This document shows, in pieces, positions 47,935 through 58,638 of a stretch of 64,000 nt of DNA. This DNA is from Parasitella parasitica (lineage: Eukaryota > Mucoromycota > Mucoromycetes > Mucorales > Mucoraceae): assembly GCA_025201805.1 (NCBI GenBank), contig MU619304.1:37539-101538 (forward strand). The letters are read 5' to 3'. The stretch's first letter is position 1. Every line of letters starts with the position of its first letter. A program made the translations under genes and the position numbers. The notes under the pieces are model-generated. The model saw only the letters and a list, made by a program, of their open reading frames with translations. It did not search any database and was not told the origin of the DNA.

Positions 47935-48228
47935 NNNNNNNNNNTATTTGCAAGCGAGGAGTTTAGATTGGGAGTCTACATTTTCGGCTTGTTCTCTGCC
48001 CTTCCTGCAGCTGTCTTCTTGCTGTTTTTCACATTGGTTATATTTATCACAACTGTTTTGGTCGGCTTTGTATGGACATTTTTTGTGTTTTCAGCGCTTA
48101 CTATCGGTTTGGCGATATTGGTACCTATTTTGATGGGATGCTCGGTTACAGTGGGATTTTTAATCGTTGGATATGATATTTATCAACATCTGTTACGATT
48201 AAAACAAGCAAACAAAAAGACCCAATGA
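47619..48228 (+). CDS. promethin/LDAF1-like lipid-droplet membrane protein, interrupted by an assembly gap
   Basis: Exon 1 is 47619-47783 (55 codons, phase-0 GTGAGT donor). A last exon runs from about 47955 to a stop at 48226-48228. The latter encodes a continuous ~70-residue hydrophobic block (LPAAVFLLFFTLVIFITTVL... SVTVGFLIVGYDIY) with the layout of promethin/LDAF1, whose hairpin works with seipin in lipid-droplet formation. Family call is by pattern only. The exon 1 donor phase does not fit the last exon, so at least one exon or the true acceptor is hidden in the poly-T/N gap at 47852-47944. Confidence 0.55.
47852..47944. other. 83-base poly-T run followed by a 10-N assembly gap
   Basis: T at 47852-47934 without interruption, then ten N at 47935-47944. 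The run directly abuts the gap, so its true length and the missing sequence are unknown. Confidence 0.99.
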
Positions 48229-48602
48229 ATAAATCAGGAAATCTGTAAAAAACATTGCATGCGGTGTGGCCTGTGAGTCTGATGAGGGCGTTATTTTTTT
48301 TTTTTCTCGAGAGACTGAGAGAAAGATCGACACACATATTTAAACATTTGTATCATATTTTTAAATGGAATATCCTAATCAAAGGGTTCTCCGATGTTTT
48401 TTCCTAATACAATAAATGCGTCTAAAATATATAACATGTATTTACTGAATGATTTGTATAGAAATGCCCCTTTCAAGGGTTCTTCTCTTTCATTTTGATT
48501 TGCGCTCTACTTTGTTTTCCCCCTTAATTATTGGAGTATTTAACCTTTTACATTTACACTATATATCATCACATTTCTTTATGTTACGTTTCACTATACA
48601 AC
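48229..48602. other. intergenic, no gene seen
   Basis: 374 bp between two plus-strand genes. It contains poly-T and a GAGAGACTGAGAGAAAG tract near 48310. No gene or RNA seen. Confidence 0.45.
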
Positions 48603-49452
48603 ATGTCTAAAACTAGATCTTCTTCCGCTCGCGTTCGTCATAATAAATGGAACAATACCCCTATTCATACAATTGTCTGCACAAATTCAAATACAAGTTC
48701 CAACAAGAAAAGCTCGTTTGAAACCATCATACATCATCCTCGCCGTCTGGGCTCAGGTTCTGCTTGCGAAAGATGCAGAAGTCGAAAAACGAAATGCGAT
48801 GGCGGACAACCATGCTCATTTTGCGCCACACATGGCATCCAATGCGTCCACCGTCAAAAGAAGAAAAAGAGAAATTCGTACTTTTATGGCCCCAATGATG
48901 CCGGCGACAAACTGGATGCTATAAATGTCCAACTCCCTTCTTCTTTATATCGTCAGCATAGAAACCAAGCACCAGATTTTAAACAGAGGAAAGCGCAATC
49001 TTCTTATTTCGATACTGTGATACAACAAGATTCAATTAAAATCAGTGATGCTAGTAGTACCGATAGTAGCATTAGCTCAATTTGCAGCATGCATGGTAAT
49101 GTACAATATACATATGAAAAATTAGGCTTTCGCACGAAACTGTATTAACTGGCATAATCTAGTACCTGAGGAAGTTGTATATGACAAAAAGGACCAACCA
49201 AGATCTGCTGCATTATCGGCAGATGATCCTCATCCAGAATCTTGGTCAAATAGAAGAATGCCGAGCATGTTGGGTAAGGAGAATACAATGACCATATTGA
49301 CACTATATCCGAAATGAAAAAAGCACGCTATCTGATTAAAGTTTTATTAATCGCACTTGTACTATTTTCTTTGTGTAGATCAATTATCACATCGTACATT
49401 TACGCTCGAAGCGATATATGCTTCGTGCCATAATACTTGGCAACAAAAGTAA
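48603..49452 (+). CDS. Zn2Cys6 (Gal4-type) transcription factor, 225 aa, three exons
   Basis: Join 48603-49095, 49163-49273, 49379-49452. The single binuclear zinc cluster is at about residues 55-85: ACERCRSRKTKCDGGQPCSF then C-x5-C, with the CxxC and basic loop complete. A Lys-rich linker follows. The rest is short and disordered, and the usual fungal middle homology region is absent, so this is a small member. The introns are inferred from CTAG/GTAG acceptors and in-frame continuation ending HNTWQQK. Reading without them stops early. Confidence 0.8.
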
Positions 49453-50200
49453 AATCTTTTGTATATACATATATAACAATCTCGTCTAAAGCGTATAGAT
49501 ACGCTTAGGCCATAATAGTCATTATAATACACCACACAAACATCCGGAAAAGCATGCTTTTGTCTCCCTGCTTTATTTTTTACGTCCCCTTTTCATAATC
49601 AAAAATCGCTTAATAAAAAAAAACCTCCCAGGAAAAAGAAGACATACATTATAGAGGTGAAGCAAGAGATAACACTATTCTCTTGCAGAAAATAGGACTG
49701 ATAGTGTGCCACATGTGTTTTCATTTATATAGAATATGTACATGTAAAAGCGAATTGCAGAAACCGTCGATCTACTATAAATCAATGCTGGTTGATGCAG
49801 TTGCAACGACGAATCTGTTTATGCTCATCAAATATTCGTTGTATCCTTCGTTGATATCTTGGCCACAATCCCCTATCTTTACTTTGAATATGTCCTACAA
49901 AAACATGGCTTGCTTCAGTGACCTCTCATCAGCAAAAGGCACCGTACTTTTTCAAGCTCTGTGGTGTTCCCCTTACATAGAAATCATGATCCGATCACCA
50001 AAAAAAAGAGCTTATGACACACTCGAGGTGTTCCTCTTGCTGTATTCACATTTGAAACGAGACTTAATTCACAATGATGTTGCATGATGGGGGATACCCC
50101 CGTAAGGTGACTGGTTTGACAGGTGCAAGTGTGCTCAGACAACACATTTAAGATGCAGTATCAGTCTAGACGATTCTCTTCTGTTATTTTTTTATTAAAC
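49453..50200. other. intergenic with one doubtful frame
   Basis: Promoter side of the cyclophilin gene. A plus-strand frame at 49683-50087 (134 codons) has no recognisable domain and no good context, so it is not called as a gene. Confidence 0.4.
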
Positions 50201-51038
50201 ATGGCTGCCAAAAATCTTCCCAAGGTCTTCTTTGATGTTGCCGTTAACGGCAATCCCAGTGGCCGTATGACTTTCAAGGTAAAAACAAAAGCAAAGCCTT
50301 GCTTTTGGTGATGAATGTGTGCTAAACCTAAACTACACCACATTAGCTTTTTGCTGATACTGTACCCAAAACCGCCGAGAACTTTCGTGCTCTCTGTACT
50401 GGCGAGAAGGGTATTGGTAAGTCTGGTAAGGCTTTGAGCTATAAGAATAGTGCATTGTAAGTAAAGTTATTGATGAACTGGACATGTTGTTGACAATTGT
50501 ATATGCATGAAGCCATCGCATTATCCCCGGTTTCATGGCACAAGGTGGCGGTAAGTTTATGTAATTGACCTGGGTATTTGAAGCCATTTCACAAACTATT
50601 TGAATAGATTTCACTTTAGGCGATGGTCGCGGTGGAGAGTCTATTTATGGCGCCAAGTTTAACGAGTAAGTTAGGGCATGGATGCAGATGCCATGGCATT
50701 TAGGAACGAAAAAATTAACAAATGTTTAGTGAAAACTTCACTTTGAAGCATGAAGGCAAGGGTATCTTGTCTATGGCTAATGCTGGACCCGTAAGTTGAT
50801 CAAGAAATGATAATATCTACGAGGACAGCTAAACTCAATTGCTCAATTGTAGAACACCAATGGCTCCCAATTCTTTATCACTTTTGACAGCACTCCTTGG
50901 TTGGACGGCAACCATACTGTCTTTGGCCAAATTATCGAAGGTGATGATGTTTTGAAACTCTTGGAGAAATACGGCACTCAAAGTGGTAGACCCACGGCTA
51001 AAATCGAAATTGTTGATTCTGGGGAACTCAAGGAATAA
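50201..51038 (+). CDS. CPR1: cyclophilin A, peptidyl-prolyl cis-trans isomerase, 176 aa, six exons
   Basis: Join 50201-50278, 50347-50456, 50513-50550, 50608-50665, 50730-50790, 50853-51038. This is the complete single-domain cyclophilin: [45 protein letters not shown] (catalytic Arg in the FHRIIP motif), [24 protein letters not shown] and the [11 protein letters not shown] loop carrying the cyclosporin-binding Trp. No signal peptide or extension, so it is cytosolic/nuclear. The gene is unusually intron-dense for its size: five introns in 0.84 kb. It converges on SLA1 with only 22 bp between the two stop codons. Confidence 0.97.
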
Positions 51039-51060
51039 ACAATTATGTTTTATTTTTGAA

Positions 51061-54000
51061 TCAATAATAGAAAGTACGTGGCTCCTGCTGCTGTTGCTGC
51101 TGATTATTAAATATACTAGGTGTTGAGCTATTGATAGTCTTGAATACCGAATATTTATCACTGGGGTCTAAACATCGTAGACGTACAATTAGCAATTTAC
51201 ATGATTTAATGATTTCCCTCTTAAGCTTTACCTATTTGAGAATTCATATTGTTGCCAGCAAATGGTTGTGGCACAAAACCTACTGAATTTTGCTGAGGTA
51301 AACCATAGTTTGGTTGCATCACGACAGGGTTACCGGGAGCACCACTTCCAAATGGATTATCAGGCGTTGCATTGGCCCAGTTTCTTCCTCCTGCTGTTGC
51401 GCCAGTTGTCTGATGTTGTAATTGAGGTGAGCCGAAGCTGCTGACAGTGGATTGGAAACTGCTCGCCGTTAATTGCGGAGCAAGAGCAGGTGGTAAGACA
51501 GATTGCAATGGAACGACGCTGGGAGTAGGGTGATTATACATGTATTGATTTAATGAAGATGAGCTGTTGTTATTGGTGAATAGAGGTTGTTGCTGTACAG
51601 ATGATTGTAGTGGTGCAAAACTGCTTCCTGTAGGCTGCTGCTGCTGGAATCCATTGCTTGTTGGTTTTTGAGTTGTAGGTTGATAGGATGATAGCAAAGA
51701 AGTGCCGTCTTGCATTACGAATGGTGAAGAAGTGACGTTACCCTGATGATGCATCGAAGGCATCAAGTCCATTCTGCTGTTTTGAGATTGGAAGCTTGAT
51801 TGTGCTTGTAATGGGGTAGAGGCACTGTTAGCAGTTGTAGGTGGCGGCGGCACAGGTCGTCTATTAGCAGCAGCAAGTGCAGGACTTCCTCCCCATTTAG
51901 CAAGCAGTTCAGGATCGACCATGTTTTGCTGAGATAACGGAGGCGTGGGTCTTTGCCGAGGTGGTAATGAGACATTTGCTGGCGGTGTATTACTTTTCTC
52001 CGCAGTAGCATTCCACGCTGGATTTGCTGCTGCTGCTACTGCTACTGACTGTACAGAAGGAGAAGAAGAGGCACGGGGGGCCCAAGCGTCATCTTCAAAT
52101 GCAGGCTTCATTAGTGTATTGTTGACAGGTGGCGGAGGTGCAGAAGGTGATTGAATTAGCGTTGCAGGCACAGGCTTCAATGGCTCAAATTGCTGTGGTG
52201 TCAATACAGAGGAGTTTACATCGCGAGGAGCAGAATGCGAGGGGGTAGGTCTTCCTGTGCCACGGCGATGCAAGCCCGTATTAATATTGCCTTCTCCTTG
52301 TTCCTGTAATTGCCTAGCAAAAATTTCGTCTTGTTGGATTTGCCATTCCACATCATTCTCGTTATGGTCATTATCATCGTCTTCAGGAATATAGCTAACA
52401 GCACCAAAGGTAACTGATTTCTTGACTCTAATTCTGGGCTTGGCTAGCCCTCCTGCTCTGGTTCTTCCTGCATCTTCATTATCGGAAGGCGGTTCGGCTT
52501 TATTTGTTTCTATGAACCTTTGTATGCGTTGTACATGCCTTTCGGACATACCCAAAAGCTTCATCTTTCCATGTGTAAGACGCTCTATATCCTGCTCAGT
52601 CAGTCGGTTGGCATCAAAGTTCCCAGCGTACTCGACACATGCACTGTGAGGAAGATTTGCCTTTTTGAAATAGTCAAACCAAGTAAATTGACTATTCAAT
52701 TGTGCAAGTGGTATATTGTCGTTTTTGTCCTCGTGCTGCTTAATGCCGGTTTCTTGTTCAATGTATTTCAAATCCTCAACACACATCTTTTGTGAGGGAA
52801 CGTCAATTTTGACACCGTTTGTCTTGAAGAGTCTAATTTTGCCGTTGGCACAAGAAAGAAATTGAGCTTCTACTTTGAATGCTCCTGTACGATCAGTCCA
52901 CATTCTGACTTTTGCTGGGTCAGGCTCTATTTTGAACGTTAGCTTTCCGCGTACTTTCTACACTGGATATTATCAAGACATACTATTGGGATATACATGC
53001 TTCGGTGTTTGAGGCTGCTGATTATCTAAACAATGGGATATTAAAATGAATGAAGCTGTATAGATAATTGTGATTTATACATGTAGGTAAGCTAGAATGT
53101 AGCGTAGTGTGATTTAATGGTTGTGGCTGTGGCTGTGTTTGTGCTTGTGCTTGAGCTTGAGCTTGCGGAGGAGGAGGTGGTGGTGCAGGAATTTGGCTTC
53201 GTCCTATCCAACTTGCATAAGAATGACATGTCAGCTGTGAAAACTCAAAAACTTACTAGGAGAGCCACCTCCCATTTGAGGTGAGGCCATAGCATTTGCT
53301 GCAAACTATCACATCGCTTTAGTGAAAGCCTACGAAAATATTCAAATACACTTACAGCAGCTTGTCTCTTGGCATCAATTTCTTTCTGTTTGGCCTCCTC
53401 TTGCATTTTTCTTCTTCTATCAACTTCTGCTTGTCGAGCCCTTTCTTTTTCTTCCAAATCTATTTGGCGATTGAGCTCTGTCATCTCTTTTTGTCTCTGC
53501 TTTTCACGCAAATCCTCCTCTTCCTTTTGTTGCTTCTCTTTAGCAGCAGCAGCAGCTTCTAATCGCCTTTTTTCTTCCTCTGCATCCTCTGCTTGCAAAT
53601 CTGCTTCATACTCGTCCTGAAATTTAACGTAGTTTGCAGGGATAATGCCGGCAGTGCCATCTTTATGTTCAATACTCCACCAATCTGAACTCGTAACATA
53701 ATCGGTGATCAGTACTTGCTCGTACTCTTGCAAATAGGTCTCTTCGTCGGTTTCGGGTTTAAAAGCAAAAAGGGCAACGGCCCAACGAGGCTCACAAGTT
53801 GGAGTAGGTGATGTGGCAACGACTTCAGGTACAGGGTTTGATGCTGATGATACTGCATTTGTTGTCAACGGCAAATTTAACCCAATGGCGGCATTGGAAG
53901 CTGTTTTTGACGACTCGATCTTTGCCAAGATGCTTTTTGCTTCTGATTGTAAGGCTGTTTGAAAGTCAAACACAGTATGTTCCGCATTATTTATCTCAAT

Positions 54001-54721
54001 GTGAACATTTTTACCGTCAATTGATGCAGTTAAGACTTGGTTTACTTGGAATTGACGCACAGGTAACGATTTATCCGTTTCACTTCCATAGCAAAACATG
54101 CCATTGCCAACCAACAAGTTACCTTTGGCTTTAGTCTTCTTTTTCTTGAGTACATCATATTCATAGACAGACCACGATAGTGCTGAATCACTGTGATTTA
54201 AAATAGGCGATGGTGCTGCTTGTTGTGCAGTAGGAGGCGAAGGAGCAAAAAGTGAAGCTGTAGTAGCTCCTGTTTCTTGCTGTTCTACATAATTGCTCGG
54301 TGCCAACCCAATCTCACCATTCGATTTTTCCACTAAAAACCAATCAGGGTCGTCATTTTCGTATAGAGCCATCACTTCATCTTCTTCAAAAGCAACTTCT
54401 TCGATAGATTGGGGCTGATAGCCATACATTGCTTTCACAGAGCTAATCGGCTTTGCCTAATAAACAAAGTAAAGCTTTATTTTTAGATATATTGTACCAT
54501 TCACGATGACGGTTATCCCATACCTTTTCAACGTAGTTGGAAGGAATGATACCTACAGGACCTCCATCTTGCGCCGATGGTACTTTTAATTGAGCTTTGT
54601 ACCAATTTGGATCACTGTTCTCGAGAATATACAAGATATCATCGGCATTAAACGATAGTTCTTCATCATCTGTTTGTACTTGATAGTCATAAAGTGCGAC
54701 ACAGATAGCAACGTACTTCAT
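51061..54721 (-). CDS. SLA1: Sla1 endocytic adaptor, three SH3 domains plus SHD1, 1,110 aa, seven exons
   Basis: Complement of join 51061-51167, 51232-52957, 52997-53025, 53081-53203, 53257-53305, 53356-54456, 54524-54721. Domains in order: SH3-1 (residues 3-66, CVALYDYQ...SNYVEK), SH3-2 (about 70-125), SH3-3 (about 285-350, ALFAFKPETDEETY...PANYVKF), a charged coiled coil, and a proline-rich linker. Then come the SHD1 domain (VRMWTDRTGAFKVEAQF), which binds NPFxD cargo signals, a SAM-like SHD2 (WFDYFKKANL...MSERHVQRIQ), and a Gln/Asn/Pro-rich tail containing an NPF motif. In yeast Sla1 binds Las17/WASP and cargo at actin patches. The 39-nt intron 52958-52996 is unusually short. Confidence 0.93.
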
Positions 54722-55821
54722 GATACAGGTATAGTACTATGAAAAAAAAAAGAAGAGAGAAAGAGAGATGATGGTAGCGAGGAAGAATGGTTGCTTAAAT
54801 TGGTACACCTTTGCGTGTGACTATTGGAGTCCCGAAACCTTGTCTTCTATTTTGCCTGCTGTTGTTGCTGTACAGCACGAGCGTTAAGAAAGCTGTGGAC
54901 TACTGAATTAGGAGGGCGGTTCCATTGGCTTTCGAGGAATCATTTGCTAACTTGTGTATTACCCCTCTCAAATTTTCAACTCCCCAATTCACAAATGCAA
55001 TTGTTGATACTCGGGTGATCAAGTTATGGGTATTTTGACCTTCTCTTATTTTCCATTGATTAATGAGGAAAGCATATGGCTCTTGGGGGGGGGGATGAAA
55101 GAGCACAAACAGTTTCACAATGCTAACAGTTGATTTTAAATAAAGGTATTCCACGTGTGCTTTCAAAGAATTTTTAACTCTACTTTTGATAACCATCTTT
55201 ATAATGCTTTAGGTGATGAAAATGTAAGTACGTATCTAGATTTGAGGTAATCATTTTTCCATTTGAAGAAAATGTCCATTATGTTGTGGTTTTGATCATC
55301 CTTTGAAGGGTATCCGATTGCGGCAGACGAAATAACAAGATTTATCGTAAATTCTGCACTACTAATACTACTACTAGATGATTGTTGGGGGACACCAAAA
55401 CTCGTAAATGGAATTCGATCTTTCCATTGCAGTTTTTACAGTGTTAGATTTTCCATTTATTTTGCAAATCAAATCAAGACAACGAGACACAAAAAAGAAA
55501 ATGAGCTCGTGTAAGAAAGAATACAAGTATTTTAAAGGGTATATTTGGACTTATTCTATCTCACTATTGAAAAAAAAAAAAAAAAAAGAAAAGTCATTAA
55601 CAATAAATAATAGGGAGGGGTAAATATTGAAACGAGAAGAAATATTCGGCAAAATCGTGTAAGCTGATCTGTACTACAAATCACTCATTTTCACTCCTTG
55701 AAGTGTTTTATACATTTCTTTCTCTTTTATCTTTATTCTCTTTTTGTTTTGTTTCTTCTTTTCTTTTCTGCAACCATATACTGCTGTTTCAAATTCTAAA
55801 ACGCGAATCAAATAATAAACG
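54722..55821. other. divergent promoter region of SLA1 and RSR1
   Basis: 1.1 kb with no gene seen. It contains a purine-rich GAGAGAAAGAGAGAG tract near 54750 just upstream of SLA1 and a nine-G run near 55086. Confidence 0.5.
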
Positions 55822-56501
55822 ATGAGGGAATATAAGCTTGTAGTATTAGGGTCTGGCGGCGTAGGCAAGTCGGCATTGGTATGTATATATTTAACTATAC
55901 TAAAGACAGTTTATTGATAAATGAATTTTGTTTGTAGACGGTTCAGTTTGTTCAATCCATTTTTGTCGAGAAATATGATCCAACTATTGAAGATTCATAC
56001 CGTAAACAGGTTGAAGTAGACGGTCAGCAATGCATGCTTGAAATTCTTGATACAGCGGGCACAGAACAATTTACAGCTATGAGAGATCTTTACATGAAAA
56101 ACGGACAAGGCTTTCTTTTGGTATTTTCAATTACGAGTTCTGTTACTTTGACTGACCTTAATGAATTGAGAGACCAAATTTTACGAGTAAAAGATGGAGA
56201 AAATGTAAATGACAGATCAAAAAAAAAAAAAAAAAAGCGTTGCCATAGTGATTAACTAATTAAATTTCAGGTACCAATGGTCTTGGTCGGAAACAAGTGT
56301 GATTTGGAAAACGAAAGAATGGTTTCAAGAGAGCAAGGTATGGAATTATCTAAGCAATGGGGAGACAAACCGTTCTATGAAACATCTGCAAGATTCAAGA
56401 TCAACGTAGATGAAGTGTTTTATGATTTAGTCAGACAAATCAATAGACAAATGCCGTTTAAAGATAAACAAAAAAAGAGACTTAAATGCATTGTTTTATA
56501 A
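55822..56501 (+). CDS. RSR1: Ras-family GTPase of the Rsr1/Bud1-Rap1 type, 184 aa, three exons
   Basis: Join 55822-55878, 55938-56204, 56271-56501. All G-box motifs are intact: [10 protein letters not shown] (P-loop, 10-19), effector loop YDPTIEDSY (32-40), DTAGTEQF with Thr at 61, NKCDLE and ETSAR. The Rap-type Thr61, where Ras has Gln, and the [17 protein letters not shown] segment assign it to Rap1/Rsr1. It ends in a polybasic stretch and CIVL, a CaaX box expected to be geranylgeranylated. Rsr1 directs polarity and budding or hyphal axis choice through Cdc24/Cdc42. A poly-A run of 18 bases lies in intron 2. Confidence 0.95.
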
Positions 56502-56981
56502 TTATCATTTTCTTTTTAACTGTACTAAACTACTATTTATTGTCTGCGACATATTCATTATTAATAAAGGTTCTGATACGATTTCAACAAGTATCAACCA
56601 CGATTTTAATTATCATTTTGAAGGGAGGCCTAGTATGAAAAAGGAGAAAAGATTTCACATATCTGTTCCATGTTGTCAGACAATTAAAAAAGAAGCTACA
56701 TACCGCGTTTGAGGGTAACATTACTTGCATGTGTATAGCCATGCTATCATTTCATAACCATGATATTTAGGCACTATACGCATTGTACTCACCCACGTTC
56801 ATCATAGCATGTATATACGAACGAAAAAAAAAAAGAAAGAAAAAAAGGAGAGATTAATGCCATCATTTGAAAGAAGGGATGAGGAGGAAAAGCATGCAAC
56901 ATATTTGAAATATAGTCTTTGATGATGACTTTATAAATATATACACATAAAGATCTAATAAATAGAAAATACAATTGATAT
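56502..56981. other. spacer between convergent genes
   Basis: 480 bp between RSR1 (plus) and a minus-strand membrane protein gene. A/T tracts only; no gene recognised. Confidence 0.5.
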
Positions 56982-58433
56982 CTAATAGTCGTCATAAACT
57001 TTAAGGTTACCAGCAAGAGTTAATGCTAATCCTATAGTTAGGGCAATAGTTACACCTAGAGCGCTTGTCATAACAATCGGCCTCTTCAAACTGGGTAATC
57101 TTTGTACTGCATAATCTGTCAATTTGCCAACACCCAATGCAAAATAAACACAGAGATACTCTGAAATGGGAATAAACGTTGCGCGGTAATATGCCTTATC
57201 TTCGCGGAAACCCCAATAAATCCAGGCAAAAAAGACCGCGTAAATGACGCTCATTAGCAGTTTGCTTTGACTAGCTCTAGTTTGGAATATTTGATTCACT
57301 AAGAACATAATCATAAACCCATAAGAAAATATTTGCCATCCAACTCCAGGTTGAATTAATGCAGTGAGCGTGCCATGGATAAACACCCACGTTTCCAGAA
57401 ACAAAACCCATGACTTGTTACGATGACTCTGCATACATATACATTGATTTTAGTGTGCAAGAACATGAGATTTTGATTGTAATCCCCTATGTTACCTTGT
57501 GCAAAAAATTGGTTGATTGCCAAATCAATAAACATTGATATACGAATCCAAATAAATGTCCCATCGTACCTTCCTATTTTGATTTCGTCAGCCTGAATGT
57601 GTATCTCACTTTGGATACACATACCACTGGATGATAATGAAAATTGAGAACAGTACCAAAGCTCATAGCATAACCATGATATTTTTGGGTAAAGTGAATG
57701 ATCGAATTAGAAGCTGGTCGCTTGCCATACCCGAAAATAACACCTCGACTGGTGATGCATAAAAATTAGCATCGTAAAAACATAGTCTTTCTCTGTCTCT
57801 CTCTCTCGTTACTTACTACGGAATTGCAATGATAATGGCAAAAATAAGGATCAACACAACAGATCCTTGAGCAATACCTTCGGCTACATTAATAGCTAAG
57901 CCGTCATAAAATATATGACCATGTACCAACTTGTATAATGCCATAAATCCATTTAAATACACCATTTGCCAATTCCACCATTGATAATCACTGCTCCATC
58001 TTGCCTGCCTCTTTTTAGACATTTGTAATTTAGCCAATATCAACCACTGACCAAACTGATGTAGCAAATATGCGAACCAAGCTATTGTTATTCCAATTTG
58101 GCTTGGTTCAATACGTCTCCAGGGGTATGCAAAGGGTGTGTATTTACCTATTTTGTTTTTGATTATATTATGAGTTTAACATGCTTAAATCCATGCATGA
58201 TTTTAATTTTTGATTTTACCATTAACATATCGAGAGCCTCTTATACTAAATCTTCCAAACCCCATATCACCTTTCAATGGCTTGGAATTGAAGAAATCAA
58301 ACCATGAATTTTGCGAATTCCATAAAGCAAGTACTGTCACCAGTAACCCAAACCCAAAGGATGTAAGCAAGTAAATTGTATATGGGTATTTGTCAAATAT
58401 ATTCTTTTGCGCAGATTTTGTAGTCTGGCTCAT
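56982..58433 (-). CDS. polytopic integral membrane protein, 397 aa, five exons, function unknown
   Basis: Complement of join 56982-57428, 57496-57573, 57625-57748, 57817-58147, 58220-58433. It has about nine hydrophobic helices, starting at TIYLLTSFGFGLLVTVLAL. Notable conserved-looking blocks are YDGLAINVAEGIAQGSVVL, YRGVIFGYGKRPASN, QKYHGYAMSFGTVLNFHYHP and GTMGHLFGFVYQCLLIWQST, a signature I have seen in fungal membrane proteins without assigned function. His residues (YHGYA, HYHP, GHLFG) sit at helix ends and could bind a metal or cofactor. This is speculation. No signal peptide is apparent. Confidence 0.8.
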
Positions 58434-58638
58434 ATTATTTTTCCACTAAAGAGAAGAAAAGAACTATAAAAAAAAAGAATTGCATCAGCTGTTATATTTG
58501 TTATCAGATCGTCAATTTCTAATGACAAAAAGATTTGCTGGGTTTCATAAACATTTGGGTCACATAACATACAAATGATGCCATCAATGCGAGATAATAA
58601 AAAAGGGTATGACCAGGTATGAGTTTTATTGAAAGATC

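Noticed and set aside
54750-54770. GA-rich tract as a possible regulatory repeat
   Set aside because: Too short and too common in such promoters to claim a function.
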